Shown: positions 18,539 through 27,173 of the stretch, in pieces
Position numbering within the stretch: the stretch's first letter is position 1
Layout of the letters: the number at the start of each line of letters is the position of its first letter
Source of the DNA: RI-92 sp037384645
Lineage (GTDB): Bacteria > Pseudomonadota > Gammaproteobacteria > UBA6429 > Thiohalophilaceae
Direction of reading: 5' to 3'
Assembly: GCA_037384645.1 (NCBI GenBank)
Contig: JARRNT010000041.1
Location: 1 to 64,000 of the forward strand
DNA length: 64,000 nt
Notes under the pieces: generated by a model
Told to the model about the DNA's origin: nothing
Seen by the model: only the letters and a program-made list of their open reading frames with translations
Databases searched by the model: none
Program-made: the position numbers and the translations under genes

Positions 18539-18865
18539 ATGAAGTGGATAATCCTCACGACCCCCAAAGGCATGTCCCGTTCACCTGATGAGCAACAGAA
18601 GATTGATCAGGCGACCCGGGAACTGGCACTTTACCAGTTCAAAACCTGCCCCTTCTGCATGAAGGTCCGGCGCGAAATGAAACGCCTGTCACTCAATATC
18701 GAACTGCGAGACGCCCAGCACGATCAACAACATCGCGAACAACTGTTGCAGGGTGGTGGCCAGGTGAAGGTCCCGTGCCTGCATATACCGACACAGCAAG
18801 GTGAAGACACCTGGTTGTATGAATCCGATGAAGTGATCAAATACCTGCGCCAGTTAGCGGCCTGA
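18539..18865 (+). CDS. Glutaredoxin-like thioredoxin-fold protein
   Basis: 108-aa protein with an N-terminal extension (about 32 residues) followed by a glutaredoxin/GST-N fold. The active site CPFC is at about residues 38-41 in LYQFKTCPFCMKVRREM. The cis-proline loop is VKVPCLHI and the C-terminal helix starts YESDEVIKYL. It likely reduces glutathione mixed disulfides; the partner is unknown. A plausible terminator follows about 100 bases downstream. Confidence 0.85.
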   Translation: MKWIILTTPKGMSRSPDEQQKIDQATRELALYQFKTCPFCMKVRREMKRLSLNIELRDAQHDQQHREQLLQGGGQVKVPCLHIPTQQGEDTWLYESDEVIKYLRQLAA

Positions 18866-18963
18866 ACCCAGAGACCACCGCACACCAACCAGGTAATCCA
18901 GGCCCGCTATCACAGATTGCACAAGGCCTGACGCCAGCATCACTCTGCGGAACAGACCTGCAG

Positions 18964-18999
18964 CCGCGCTGCGCTGAACCTGTCAGCGCGGTTTTGTTT
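18964..18999 (+). terminator. Intrinsic terminator after the glutaredoxin gene
   Basis: CCGCGCTG (18964-18971) pairs with CAGCGCGG (18984-18991), followed by TTTTGTTT. Classic GC stem plus T tract on the plus strand, about 100 bases behind the stop codon. The rest of 18866-19259 shows no gene. Confidence 0.75.
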
Positions 19000-19259
19000 A
19001 TGCCTGTGTTTCATACAGTTGCAGCATTTCGCAACGGCATGACCTTTCCCAATGGGCCAGCATCCTGGCTGGTAACATAGGGGACCCGCTTCGCGGCCAG
19101 ATTTATCTGAGCATCGCAAATACGCTTCCAGTCATATTCATTTCGGCATATTTGCAATCACCCCGGCCATCACTCACAGTTATACTTAGGCTCACGTACG
19201 GAATTAGCGTCACCTGTACGTTGGAACAGGTTTTTGGCCCCCTATGACGAGGAGCAAGC

Positions 19260-20006
19260 ATGCCTGCTACAGTATTGTCAGTGACATCGCTGAGCAAACA
19301 ATATGGTAACAAGCATGCTGTTAGCTCCGTATCATTTGATATTGCTCAGAATGAGATCGTCGGCCTGCTTGGTCCAAACGGGGCGGGTAAGACAACCACC
19401 ATCAACATGATCCTCGGGGTGCTCTCTCCCACGACCGGCACAGTACAGATCGAGGGCATCGACCTCGCGAAAAATCGCAGTGAGGCCCTGGCCCATACCA
19501 ATTTCACGACAACCTATGCGCCACTACCGGGCAACCTCACCGTTGCCCAGAATCTGCGGTTTTTCGGCATGCTCTACAATGTCACCGAACTGAGCGGGAC
19601 CATTGACAAATTACTCGCCCAGTTCGACCTGGAGCAGTTCCGTCACGTCAAGGTCGGCCTGCTCTCCTCGGGTGAACAGGCCAGGGTGTCGCTGGCCAAG
19701 GCCATGCTGAACCGTCCGCGTCTGCTGCTGCTGGATGAACCTACAGCATCACTCGATCCCCATGTCGCCAGTGAAATTCGTGAAACAATCTGTAACTTTG
19801 CCCGGCAGGAAGGAGTTGGTGTGCTGTGGACCTCGCATAACATGTATGAGGTGGAAAAAGTCTGCGACCGGGTGCTGTTTCTGTCCCATGGCAGAATCCT
19901 GCTCAGCGGCGATCCGAAAACACTGCCACAGGCACACGGCGAGCACAGTCTGGAAGCACTGTTCATCAAGCTGGCACGCGAACCCCTGATACCGATGGAA
20001 ACCTGA
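19260..20006 (+). CDS. ABC transporter ATP-binding protein (ABC-2 export type)
   Basis: 248-aa nucleotide-binding subunit. Walker A is GPNGAGKTT (about 39-47), the signature loop is LLSSGEQARVSLAKAML and Walker B LLLLDEPTASLDP, followed by the H-loop in WTSHNMYEVEKV. The signature reads SSGEQ rather than LSGGQ, common in ABC-2 exporters. GAGGAG lies before the ATG. It is paired with the permease gene four bases downstream. The substrate is unknown; polysaccharide or drug export are both possible. Confidence 0.9.
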   Translation: MPATVLSVTSLSKQYGNKHAVSSVSFDIAQNEIVGLLGPNGAGKTTTINMILGVLSPTTGTVQIEGIDLAKNRSEALAHTNFTTTYAPLPGNLTVAQNLRFFGMLYNVTELSGTIDKLLAQFDLEQFRHVKVGLLSSGEQARVSLAKAMLNRPRLLLLDEPTASLDPHVASEIRETICNFARQEGVGVLWTSHNMYEVEKVCDRVLFLSHGRILLSGDPKTLPQAHGEHSLEALFIKLAREPLIPMET

Positions 20007-20010
20007 AGCC

Positions 20011-20814
20011 ATGCGACTCAGACACGTCACCGCCATTTTATTGCGACAGTATTACCTGATGCGTGGCAGCATTGCGCGCCTGTTGCCCCTGTTTGCCTGG
20101 GTCGCGGTCGATATCCTGTTATGGGGGTTCATTACCCGCTATCTCAACTCGGTCGCACAGGCCAGTTTCAATTTCGTACCGGTGTTACTCGGCGCCGTAT
20201 TGCTTTGGGATTTTTTTACCCGCGTCATGCAGGGCGTGACCACCTCTTTCCTGGAAGACGTCTGGTCACGCAGTTTCCTGAACCTGTTTGCCACACCGCT
20301 TTCGATTACCGAGTATGTCGGTGGCCTGGTGCTGACCAGCGTAGTCACCAGTCTTATTGGCCTGGTGGTGATGCTGATCCTGGCTACCAGCATTTTTGGC
20401 CTGTCCTATCTCGGTTTCGGTCTACTGTTAATACCCTACCTGCTGATTCTGTTTATGTTCGGGATTGCCCTGGGAATAGCCGGAACGGCCCTGGTGCTAC
20501 GGCTGGGACCGGCCTCGGAATGGTTTATCTGGCCGATCCCGGCCATGATCTCACCGTTTGTCGGGGTGTTTTATCCCTTATCGACTTTGCCGGTCTGGAT
20601 GCAATACATCGCGCACCTGTTACCCCCCTCTTACGTATTTGAAGGCATGCGGGCTATCATCCTGGGCAAACCGCATTCCATCCTGCTGTTGTTGTGGGGA
20701 ATCGGCCTGGCCTGTTTATATATCCTGATGGCCGCATGGTTTTTCAGCCGCGTGTATCGCCATGCAGTACGTACCGGATTACTGGCACGCTACAGCGCCG
20801 AGAGTGTAAGTTGA
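20011..20814 (+). CDS. ABC-2 type transporter permease
   Basis: 267-aa inner-membrane protein with about six helices and the ABC-2 pattern (LGAVLLWDFFTRVMQG; ISPFVGVFYPLSTLPVWMQ; LPPSYVFEGMR). Forms the exporter with the ATPase encoded immediately upstream. It ends 12 bases from the convergent pseudo-aldolase gene. The substrate cannot be inferred from context. Confidence 0.88.
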   Translation: MRLRHVTAILLRQYYLMRGSIARLLPLFAWVAVDILLWGFITRYLNSVAQASFNFVPVLLGAVLLWDFFTRVMQGVTTSFLEDVWSRSFLNLFATPLSITEYVGGLVLTSVVTSLIGLVVMLILATSIFGLSYLGFGLLLIPYLLILFMFGIALGIAGTALVLRLGPASEWFIWPIPAMISPFVGVFYPLSTLPVWMQYIAHLLPPSYVFEGMRAIILGKPHSILLLLWGIGLACLYILMAAWFFSRVYRHAVRTGLLARYSAESVS

Positions 20815-20826
20815 TCCTGCTTTCAT

Positions 20827-22095
20827 TCAGGCAGCACTGCTCTTGCCGGTCTCTCCCGCAACCGAATCATCGCCGGCCATAACCCCCTGTCTCGCCTCTG
20901 CCAGTTCTGCCGTGTCCTGATGCAGCGGCGACTGCATTGACGTCGTGAGATGAAAGTCAATTGACATGCGTGACGGCGCGATAGGCCGAAACAGTTCATC
21001 CGCAAACTTTTTGTGCGCGGGGTGCTCACGATAGGAGTCGATGACGGCGGCATGGACAAACCGCACCAGCCAGCAGAACTGGTAGGCTGCACCCGAAGTA
21101 ATCGCCTGTCCTGTATACACGTAACGTACGCCGGGAATCTTGCTCAATACCTCGCGTCCTTCAGCCAGTACCTTTGCGGTATCCAGCTTACCATCTGATT
21201 CCACGTTAAATACGATAACGTGTTCCACCGGCTCCCAGGGCGGGCAATCCGCCAGCACCTCGGCAGCGCGTTCTGCGCAGCCGATTGATCGGATACATTC
21301 CTGCACAAATTCCTGCAGCTCATCGCGGCGCTGACCCTGAAGGTCCTGCTTATCGAGCTTGTCGTGCGTACTCATTTGTCCGCTTGTAGCATCTTCCAGC
21401 GTGAAATGTACGGCGGCAACACCCCAGGCCACGAATGAACGCAGGTCATCCTGTTGCAAGGCATTGGCGCCATAAACAACCAGCGGGACTGACACCGCCA
21501 CATTGACGCGGTCAAAATATTGCCGGGCGACATCGGATTTTTTCAGCGGGCCTGGCCCCGGTTCAACAACCAGGGCAATAGAATCAACCCCGGTTCGTTG
21601 GACAAAGTCATCAATCGCCTCAGCGGATGGCGGTTCGGATTCCGTCTTCGCAGACGCAGCCTGATCGTTCCATTCCGCCGGGAGTAAACCGATCATAGCT
21701 TCAAGCGGAATTCCACAGGCACCGGTCATGTCACCGATTTGCCGGATCAGGACCTGCTTGTCTGGCCAGGTCAGCTGTGTCACGTCCACCGCGATGCCAT
21801 TACAACCATCGCGTATTGCCAGCTCGCTTATGCCCAGTTCAGCCGCGTATTCGTAGCGCAAGCCCACCGGCACGCTCGCATGTCGTGCCACATGTTCCGC
21901 CGCAGCCAGCAGTGCACCGAACTGCACAGCCGGCGTCCCGCGATGACTGATACCAAGCATGACGGGCGACCGGCATGCCTCAGCTGCCGTAATAACGGCG
22001 TCCAGCTCATCCAGGTTAGAGACCGCAAATCCACCCAGGGCATAACCCTGGCGTCTGGCGTGATGTAACATGTCTCTGATATTTACAAGTGGCAT
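20827..22095 (-). CDS. Pseudo-class II aldolase fused to a Dabb (A/B-barrel) domain
   Basis: 422-aa two-domain protein. Residues 1-275 follow the class II fructose/tagatose-bisphosphate aldolase layout (YALGGFAVSNLDELDAVI; AEACRSPVMLGISHRG), but the metal and catalytic positions are gone. VPVGLRYEY (75-83) replaces the usual PVALHLDHG, GCNGIAVDVTQL (97-108) replaces the MIDGS loop, VVEPGPG (176-182) stands where GTxHG is expected, and VVYGANA (206-212) replaces LHGGSG. Residues about 287-390 form a stress-responsive Dabb ferredoxin-like domain (VEHVIVFNVE; SYREHPAHKKFADELFRP). The start has GGAGAA before ATG 22095. Aldolase activity is unlikely; function unknown. Confidence 0.75.
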   Translation of the reverse strand: MPLVNIRDMLHHARRQGYALGGFAVSNLDELDAVITAAEACRSPVMLGISHRGTPAVQFGALLAAAEHVARHASVPVGLRYEYAAELGISELAIRDGCNGIAVDVTQLTWPDKQVLIRQIGDMTGACGIPLEAMIGLLPAEWNDQAASAKTESEPPSAEAIDDFVQRTGVDSIALVVEPGPGPLKKSDVARQYFDRVNVAVSVPLVVYGANALQQDDLRSFVAWGVAAVHFTLEDATSGQMSTHDKLDKQDLQGQRRDELQEFVQECIRSIGCAERAAEVLADCPPWEPVEHVIVFNVESDGKLDTAKVLAEGREVLSKIPGVRYVYTGQAITSGAAYQFCWLVRFVHAAVIDSYREHPAHKKFADELFRPIAPSRMSIDFHLTTSMQSPLHQDTAELAEARQGVMAGDDSVAGETGKSSAA

Positions 22096-22592
22096 GGCAT
22101 TCTCCTTCGAATCAAGACCACAATCTGGCTATCAATTTAGCGCTGCCGTAATCAGAAATAGACAGGCAAACCAGAACCCGAGTTCAGACAACAAGCGGGC
22201 AATACCCAGGGTAACTGCTTTAAAAATAGCACAAGAATATTTTTTATATTGTTACGTTCTTTATAAACTCAAAAATATACAACAGCCCGCAACCGCCGAG
22301 GGAGGACCGACGCGAGACACAGCCTCGGAAAATACCCGTTGTCGTCTTTGTAAACGGCGCTAACCACGCCAACCACATCACTCTTTCCGGGGTATCCATC
22401 AGCTAGCATTCTCCAGGCAAAAACAAATAGCACCACAAGCTCCGATAATACCGGTAACAGTATGTACTCCGACGTAGTGGTTTCTGCAGACCGCTGCATT
22501 CACCCACAGAGTATATGCGTAAAAATCCGGTTGTAGTTCGAGGTGTTTTGGCCTAGGCTTGGGTTTCGCGTCAAGCTCTACAGGATGTTTTC
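22096..22592. other. Intergenic region between the pseudo-aldolase and egtB genes
   Basis: About 500 bases between divergent genes, with an AT-rich core near 22225-22275. No gene, RNA or repeat is recognised; promoters of both units should lie here. Confidence 0.4.
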
Positions 22593-23891
22593 TTGAACCG
22601 GCAAACTAAACATAACAGTGCCGTTCCGCTTGCCTCGCAATCCGCTGACAAGCTCACGGCAGACTATCTCAGGGTACGCCAGGACACTGAGGACCTGTGT
22701 AAAGGTCTGGAGGTCGAGGATTATCAAATCCAGACCATGCCTGACGTCAGCCCGCTCAAATGGCATATTGCCCACGTCTCCTGGTTTTTCGAGACTTTTC
22801 TGTTACAGCCCTTCCTGAAAAATTATCAGGTGTTTCATCCGAAATTTGCCCACCTGTTCAATTCCTACTACGAAACCGTCGGTACGTTTCACCCCCGCCC
22901 GCAACGGGGACTGTTAAGCCGTCCAACCGTGCAACAGGTATACAGCTATCGGGCCCATGTCGATCAGCATATGCGGGAACTACTAGCCTCTCAGGACCAG
23001 CACGAATGGGAGGCAATCTGTCTGCGGGTCCTGACCGGGATCAACCACGAACAACAGCACCAGGAACTGATGCTGACCGATATTAAACATGTGTTTGCCT
23101 GCAACCCATTAAAACCCGCCTATCAGGAACAAGACAAGTCGCCTACACCGGACAAGACACCCCGTCTGAACTGGGTGAGCCATCCTGGCGGATTGCTTAC
23201 CATCGGCAATAGCGGTGAAGAAGGATTCTGTTTCGACAATGAATTGCCTGCACACCAGACCTATCTGCAACCATTCCAGATTGGATCACGGCTGATCACC
23301 AATGGTGAATATATCGAGTTCATAAATGATGGCGGCTACGAACATGCCGAATTCTGGTTATCCGATGGCTGGGCAACAGTAAAAGCACGACAATGGCATG
23401 CGCCATTATACTGGGAACAACAGGATGGCCAATGGTGGCACATGACGCTGCACGGTATGCAGCCGGTTAAGCTGAATGCTCCAGTCTGCCACGTCAGCCT
23501 GTATGAAGCCGATGCCTACGCACGCTGGGCAGGCAAACGGTTACCGACCGAGGCTGAATGGGAAATCATTGCCAACGAACAACCGGTAAAAGGTAATTTC
23601 CGCGACAGCGGCTATCTCGAACCCGTCGCCGCCGGGGCCGACATCGGCATACAGCAACTCTATGGTGATGTCTGGGAATGGACCTCCAGTCCTTATGCAC
23701 CCTACCCGGGTTTCCGGGCATTAGCCGGTTCGCTGGGTGAGTACAATGGCAAATTCATGTGCAGCCAGTTTGTACTGCGTGGTGGTTCATGCGTGACACC
23801 CGTCGATCATATTCGTCACACTTATCGGAATTTCTTTTATCCAAAGGACCAATGGCAGTTCTGCGGTTTTCGCCTTGCCGAGGATCTCTGA
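22593..23891 (+). CDS. egtB: Ergothioneine biosynthesis sulfoxide synthase EgtB
   Basis: 432-aa non-heme iron enzyme that joins a thiol (cysteine or gamma-glutamylcysteine) to the C2 of N-alpha-trimethylhistidine using oxygen. The N-terminal DinB-like domain carries the iron site: a His in KWHIAHVSWFFETF (about 56) and NHEQQHQE (about 151-158). The C-terminal formylglycine-generating-enzyme-like domain has RLPTEAEWE, DVWEWTSS and FVLRGGSC. The start is a TTG at 22593 with AGGA about eight bases upstream; the next ATG would remove the first conserved helix. The stop overlaps the egtD start. Confidence 0.93.
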   Translation: MNRQTKHNSAVPLASQSADKLTADYLRVRQDTEDLCKGLEVEDYQIQTMPDVSPLKWHIAHVSWFFETFLLQPFLKNYQVFHPKFAHLFNSYYETVGTFHPRPQRGLLSRPTVQQVYSYRAHVDQHMRELLASQDQHEWEAICLRVLTGINHEQQHQELMLTDIKHVFACNPLKPAYQEQDKSPTPDKTPRLNWVSHPGGLLTIGNSGEEGFCFDNELPAHQTYLQPFQIGSRLITNGEYIEFINDGGYEHAEFWLSDGWATVKARQWHAPLYWEQQDGQWWHMTLHGMQPVKLNAPVCHVSLYEADAYARWAGKRLPTEAEWEIIANEQPVKGNFRDSGYLEPVAAGADIGIQQLYGDVWEWTSSPYAPYPGFRALAGSLGEYNGKFMCSQFVLRGGSCVTPVDHIRHTYRNFFYPKDQWQFCGFRLAEDL

Positions 23892-24862
23892 TGCAAACCA
23901 CACAACAGAATAATATCCGTTTTACCGATTACCACCCCGCACCTGCAGACTTTTTTGCCGAGGTAATCGATGGCCTGCAGCAGACACCGAAAGCTATTTC
24001 ACCCAAATTTTTTTATGATGCCCAGGGCTCCCGGCTGTTCGATGCCATCTGTGATCTTGATGAATATTATCCCACGCGCACGGAAATGGAGATCCTGACT
24101 TCGCATGCAGGCGAGATTGCTGACATCATTGGTCAGAGCAGTTTTATGATCGAACCTGGAAGCGGCAGCAGCACCAAGGTTCGGCTATTGCTGGATGAAC
24201 TCAAACCGCATACCTACATGCCTATGGATATTTCCAGGCAGCACTTGTTGAAAGCCGCGCAGTTACTGGCCAACGAATATCCCTGGCTGGAAATTCACGC
24301 CGCCTGCGCCGACTTCACCACCAGACTGGAAATACCCGATGAACCCGACGTTACCAAGAAAGTGGCATTCTTCCCCGGATCCAGTATCGGGAACTTTGAC
24401 CCGCGTGCAGCCCAGGCCTTCCTGGCGCACCTGGGCGAAAACGTCGGCACGGGTGGCGGCCTGCTGATCGGCGTGGACCTGGAAAAGGATCCTCACATGT
24501 TACACGCCGCCTACAACGACAGTGACGGCATCACTGCCGATTTCAACCTGAACCTGCTCACCCGGATCAACCGTGAATTGCAGGCAGACTTCGTGCTGGA
24601 AAATTTTGAACATAACGCCTTTTACAATCAGCAACTGGGGCGCATCGAAATGCACCTGGTCAGTCGCATTAACCAGCGCGTTGAGGTCGGACAACATACC
24701 TTCTCATTCAGCCAGGGCGAAACCATTCACACGGAATCCTCGTATAAATACACCGTCAATGATTTTCGGGCCCTGGCCACAGCCGCTGGATTCAGGCCCG
24801 TCAAACTCTGGACAGACCCGGATTCCCTGTTCAGCGTGCATTATTTCGAATTCCAGGGTTAA
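23891..24862 (+). CDS. egtD: L-histidine N-alpha-methyltransferase EgtD
   Basis: 323-aa SAM-dependent enzyme that trimethylates histidine, the first step of ergothioneine synthesis. Motifs: FFYDAQGSRLFDAICDLDEYYPTR (as FFYDAQGSRLFDAI and LDEYYPTR), the SAM loop EPGSGSSTKVR (about 87-97), FFPGSSIGNFDP and TESSYKYT. ATG at 23891 overlaps the egtB stop as TGATG, so the two are translationally coupled. This two-gene layout without egtA, egtC or egtE is common in proteobacteria; the last C-S lyase step must be encoded elsewhere. Confidence 0.95.
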   Translation: MQTTQQNNIRFTDYHPAPADFFAEVIDGLQQTPKAISPKFFYDAQGSRLFDAICDLDEYYPTRTEMEILTSHAGEIADIIGQSSFMIEPGSGSSTKVRLLLDELKPHTYMPMDISRQHLLKAAQLLANEYPWLEIHAACADFTTRLEIPDEPDVTKKVAFFPGSSIGNFDPRAAQAFLAHLGENVGTGGGLLIGVDLEKDPHMLHAAYNDSDGITADFNLNLLTRINRELQADFVLENFEHNAFYNQQLGRIEMHLVSRINQRVEVGQHTFSFSQGETIHTESSYKYTVNDFRALATAAGFRPVKLWTDPDSLFSVHYFEFQG

Positions 24863-24921
24863 ACATCGCTGACAGTCCAGGGGCTCCGGGTTTCCAGTCC
24901 ACCTCGCGTTCTGCTGCAGGT

Positions 24922-25197
24922 GCTTTCCGGACGGGTGACGTTGCCGGCAGTGTCATGGCTGATTTTATCACCAGTGGTTTTAGTAAAATGACGCAGAGCG
25001 ATCTGCATGATATCGCCGAGTACATCAAGTCATTACCGCCGATTGAACACAGGCTGCTCAAAAACCCAGCGCTTTACGTCAAACCCTCAGAATTGCTCCG
25101 CCCGAGCCAGTTTCCAGTACTGCCCCCATTGCGACTGCCAGAGCGCATTGCGTTTTGGCGGCGAGAGCAGCTCGCCTTCACTCAGCTGAGGCAATAG
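24922..25197 (+). pseudogene. 3' remnant of a cytochrome c gene
   Basis: In one frame the region reads FRTGDVAGSVMADFI, then SKMTQSDLHDIAEYIKSLPP, the typical C-terminal end of class I cytochrome c domains (distal Met region and last helix). No CxxCH motif or start exists upstream; the frame runs into the end of egtD. It also overruns the 3' end of the opposite-strand glutamate-synthase-like gene. I read it as a 5'-truncated relic, not an expressed gene. Confidence 0.6.
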
Positions 25198-26679
25198 ACT
25201 GCCGTATGTCGCTACCCGGGTATCATCCAGACGACGAAACATTACCTCGGGTCCAAGTTGTTCCGGTCGTGCGTATCCCATCGCCCCGAGCAACTCACAG
25301 CAGCTGCGCATAGTCGCATCATGAAAGTTCCTGACATACTCGGCGCGGTGAGGCACATTCACTGCCCTTCCCCGCCGCGTATCCTGCGTCGCCACACCTG
25401 ACGGACAGGTATTGGTGTGGCAGCGCCTGGCCTGGATACAGCCCAGTGCAAACATCATCGGCCGCGCCATATTAATCATATCGGCGCCCAGGGCTATCTT
25501 ATGTAGTATGTCGAAACCAGTGATAATTTTGCCGCTGGCGATAAGCCGAATCTCTTCACGCAGCTTTGATCCGACCAGGGCATTGTGGACGAAATTAAGA
25601 CCTTCAATGAGGGGCAACCCCATACTGTCACTAAATTCGTAAGGCGCAGCACCCGTTCCGCCTTCTGCGCCGTCGATGGTAATAAAGTCCGGCTTGATCC
25701 CTGTCTTCAGTATCGCCTTGACAATACTCAGAAATTCCTCCCGCTTGCCTATACACAATTTGAATCCCACGGGTTTACCGCCGGATAACTCGCGCAGTTG
25801 AGCGACAAATTCAAGCAGCTGAACAGGCGTGGAAAATGCCGAGTGTGCCGGCGGCGAAATACAGTCCTGGTCTTGCGCAATCATGCGAATACGCGCGATC
25901 TCGCGACTGACCTTGGCGGCTGGTAATACACCACCGTGCGATGGCTTGGCACCTTGCGAGAGTTTAATTTCGATCATTCTGACCCGTTCATGGATGGCAT
26001 GCTTTTGGAAACTGCCGGCATCAAACTTGCCATCCCTGCTCCGACAGCCGAAATAACCCGTACCAATTTGCCAGCATATATCACCGCCCTCCTGCAGATG
26101 GTAGGGACTGAGCCCGCCCTCACCGGTATTATGAAAAAAACCACCCAGGCGGGCACCACGGTTCAATGCCCGGATTGCATTTGCTGACAGTGCGCCAAAA
26201 CTCATGGCTGAAATATTCAGGCGTGAAGCCGAATATGGTTTCTCACAACTTGCGCCTCCCACCCGGACTCGCAAGGCAGTTTCATCGACCTCACATGGCT
26301 TCAGCGAGTGATGCGTGAAGTCTGCGCCAGTTTCCAGCAGGTCATACTGGGTACCAAAGGGAATGACACCGGCAGTTCCTGCAGCCCGGGTATAGACAAT
26401 CTCGCGTTGTTCGCGATTGAATGGCCGACCGTTATGCGGACCTTCTATAAAGTACTGATGGATTTCCGGGCTGATAAACTCCAGCATATAACGCAAGTGA
26501 CCAATTACAGGATAATTCTTCAAGACATTGTGGTGTGACCAGAAGATATCGTACAGACCGATGAGCGTATACATCAGCCATAACACAATTAACCAAAACA
26601 TATCCAGATGCAGCAACTGGCCGAGGACAATCAGCAATAAACCGGATGCAACTACAATATAAAAGATTTTTCTAATCAT
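25087..26679 (-). CDS. Membrane-anchored FMN-binding glutamate synthase-like protein
   Basis: 530-aa protein with two N-terminal membrane helices (about residues 5-45) followed by a GltB central/FMN TIM-barrel domain. Motifs: SAMSFGALSANAIRALNRGA, NTGEGGLSPYH, KLSQGAKPSHGG, GAEGGTGAAPYEF and the cluster-binding CIQARRCHTNTCPSGVATQ near residue 413. It lacks the amidotransferase and GXGXG domains of true glutamate synthase. Stand-alone homologues are common and their substrate is not established. It follows a broken membrane gene and a GH15 gene on the same strand. Confidence 0.85.
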   Translation of the reverse strand: MIRKIFYIVVASGLLLIVLGQLLHLDMFWLIVLWLMYTLIGLYDIFWSHHNVLKNYPVIGHLRYMLEFISPEIHQYFIEGPHNGRPFNREQREIVYTRAAGTAGVIPFGTQYDLLETGADFTHHSLKPCEVDETALRVRVGGASCEKPYSASRLNISAMSFGALSANAIRALNRGARLGGFFHNTGEGGLSPYHLQEGGDICWQIGTGYFGCRSRDGKFDAGSFQKHAIHERVRMIEIKLSQGAKPSHGGVLPAAKVSREIARIRMIAQDQDCISPPAHSAFSTPVQLLEFVAQLRELSGGKPVGFKLCIGKREEFLSIVKAILKTGIKPDFITIDGAEGGTGAAPYEFSDSMGLPLIEGLNFVHNALVGSKLREEIRLIASGKIITGFDILHKIALGADMINMARPMMFALGCIQARRCHTNTCPSGVATQDTRRGRAVNVPHRAEYVRNFHDATMRSCCELLGAMGYARPEQLGPEVMFRRLDDTRVATYGSLLPQLSEGELLSPPKRNALWQSQWGQYWKLARAEQF

Positions 26680-26724
26680 AGGTATTTTTACATTAAGCTT
26701 TGTGAGCGTTACAGGTCTGACGGC

Positions 26725-27173
26725 TTAATACCAGATTGCCGGTGGCAGGGCCGCTCCCAGGATCGCACCATATAACATGTGCCCGATGACCGTTGTTACA
26801 GGGGTCATGCGCCCATAGTTGAGTCCCAGAAAACCTGGTGGTTCCAGCCTGCGATTGGCATCCGGGCCATCATATTCAGTCGCAATACGCGGATGTAAAT
26901 GTGGTAATAAAGGCATAGCAACGATTAACAAAAACAGGCCGTGCAGGGCACCAATCAGGGCGCCAAACCACCTGTCGTGGTGGCCCACGCTGGAAAACAC
27001 CAGGTAGTACATAAACGCGAATATCCAAACACGGTACCCACCAGGAATGGCAGACTCAACCTCGATAAACCGATCCCCTGGCTGCCCTGTAACACGATGG
27101 ACAGCATTGCGGTTGCCACGAACCCCCATACCCCAACGTGCAGCAACGCTGCGGGTTGCCAGACATAGATCAT
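26725..27173 (-). pseudogene. Frameshifted small membrane protein downstream of the GH15 gene
   Basis: The original gene starts at ATG 27173, overlapping the GH15 stop as ATGA. It reads well to LSLPFLVGTVF, then the frame breaks near 27030; the rest (WIFAFMYYLVFSSVGHH, LHPRIATEYDGP, RRLEPPGFLGLNYGRMTP) continues in another frame to 26725. From memory of this family, about 20 residues (an RDRA...GxxxHxxNG stretch) normally lie between the halves, so the lesion seems to be an out-of-frame deletion. The intact protein has four helices and unknown function. Confidence 0.65.

Noticed and set aside
20827..22095. Functional fructose-bisphosphate aldolase
   Set aside because: All recognisable zinc and catalytic positions are replaced.
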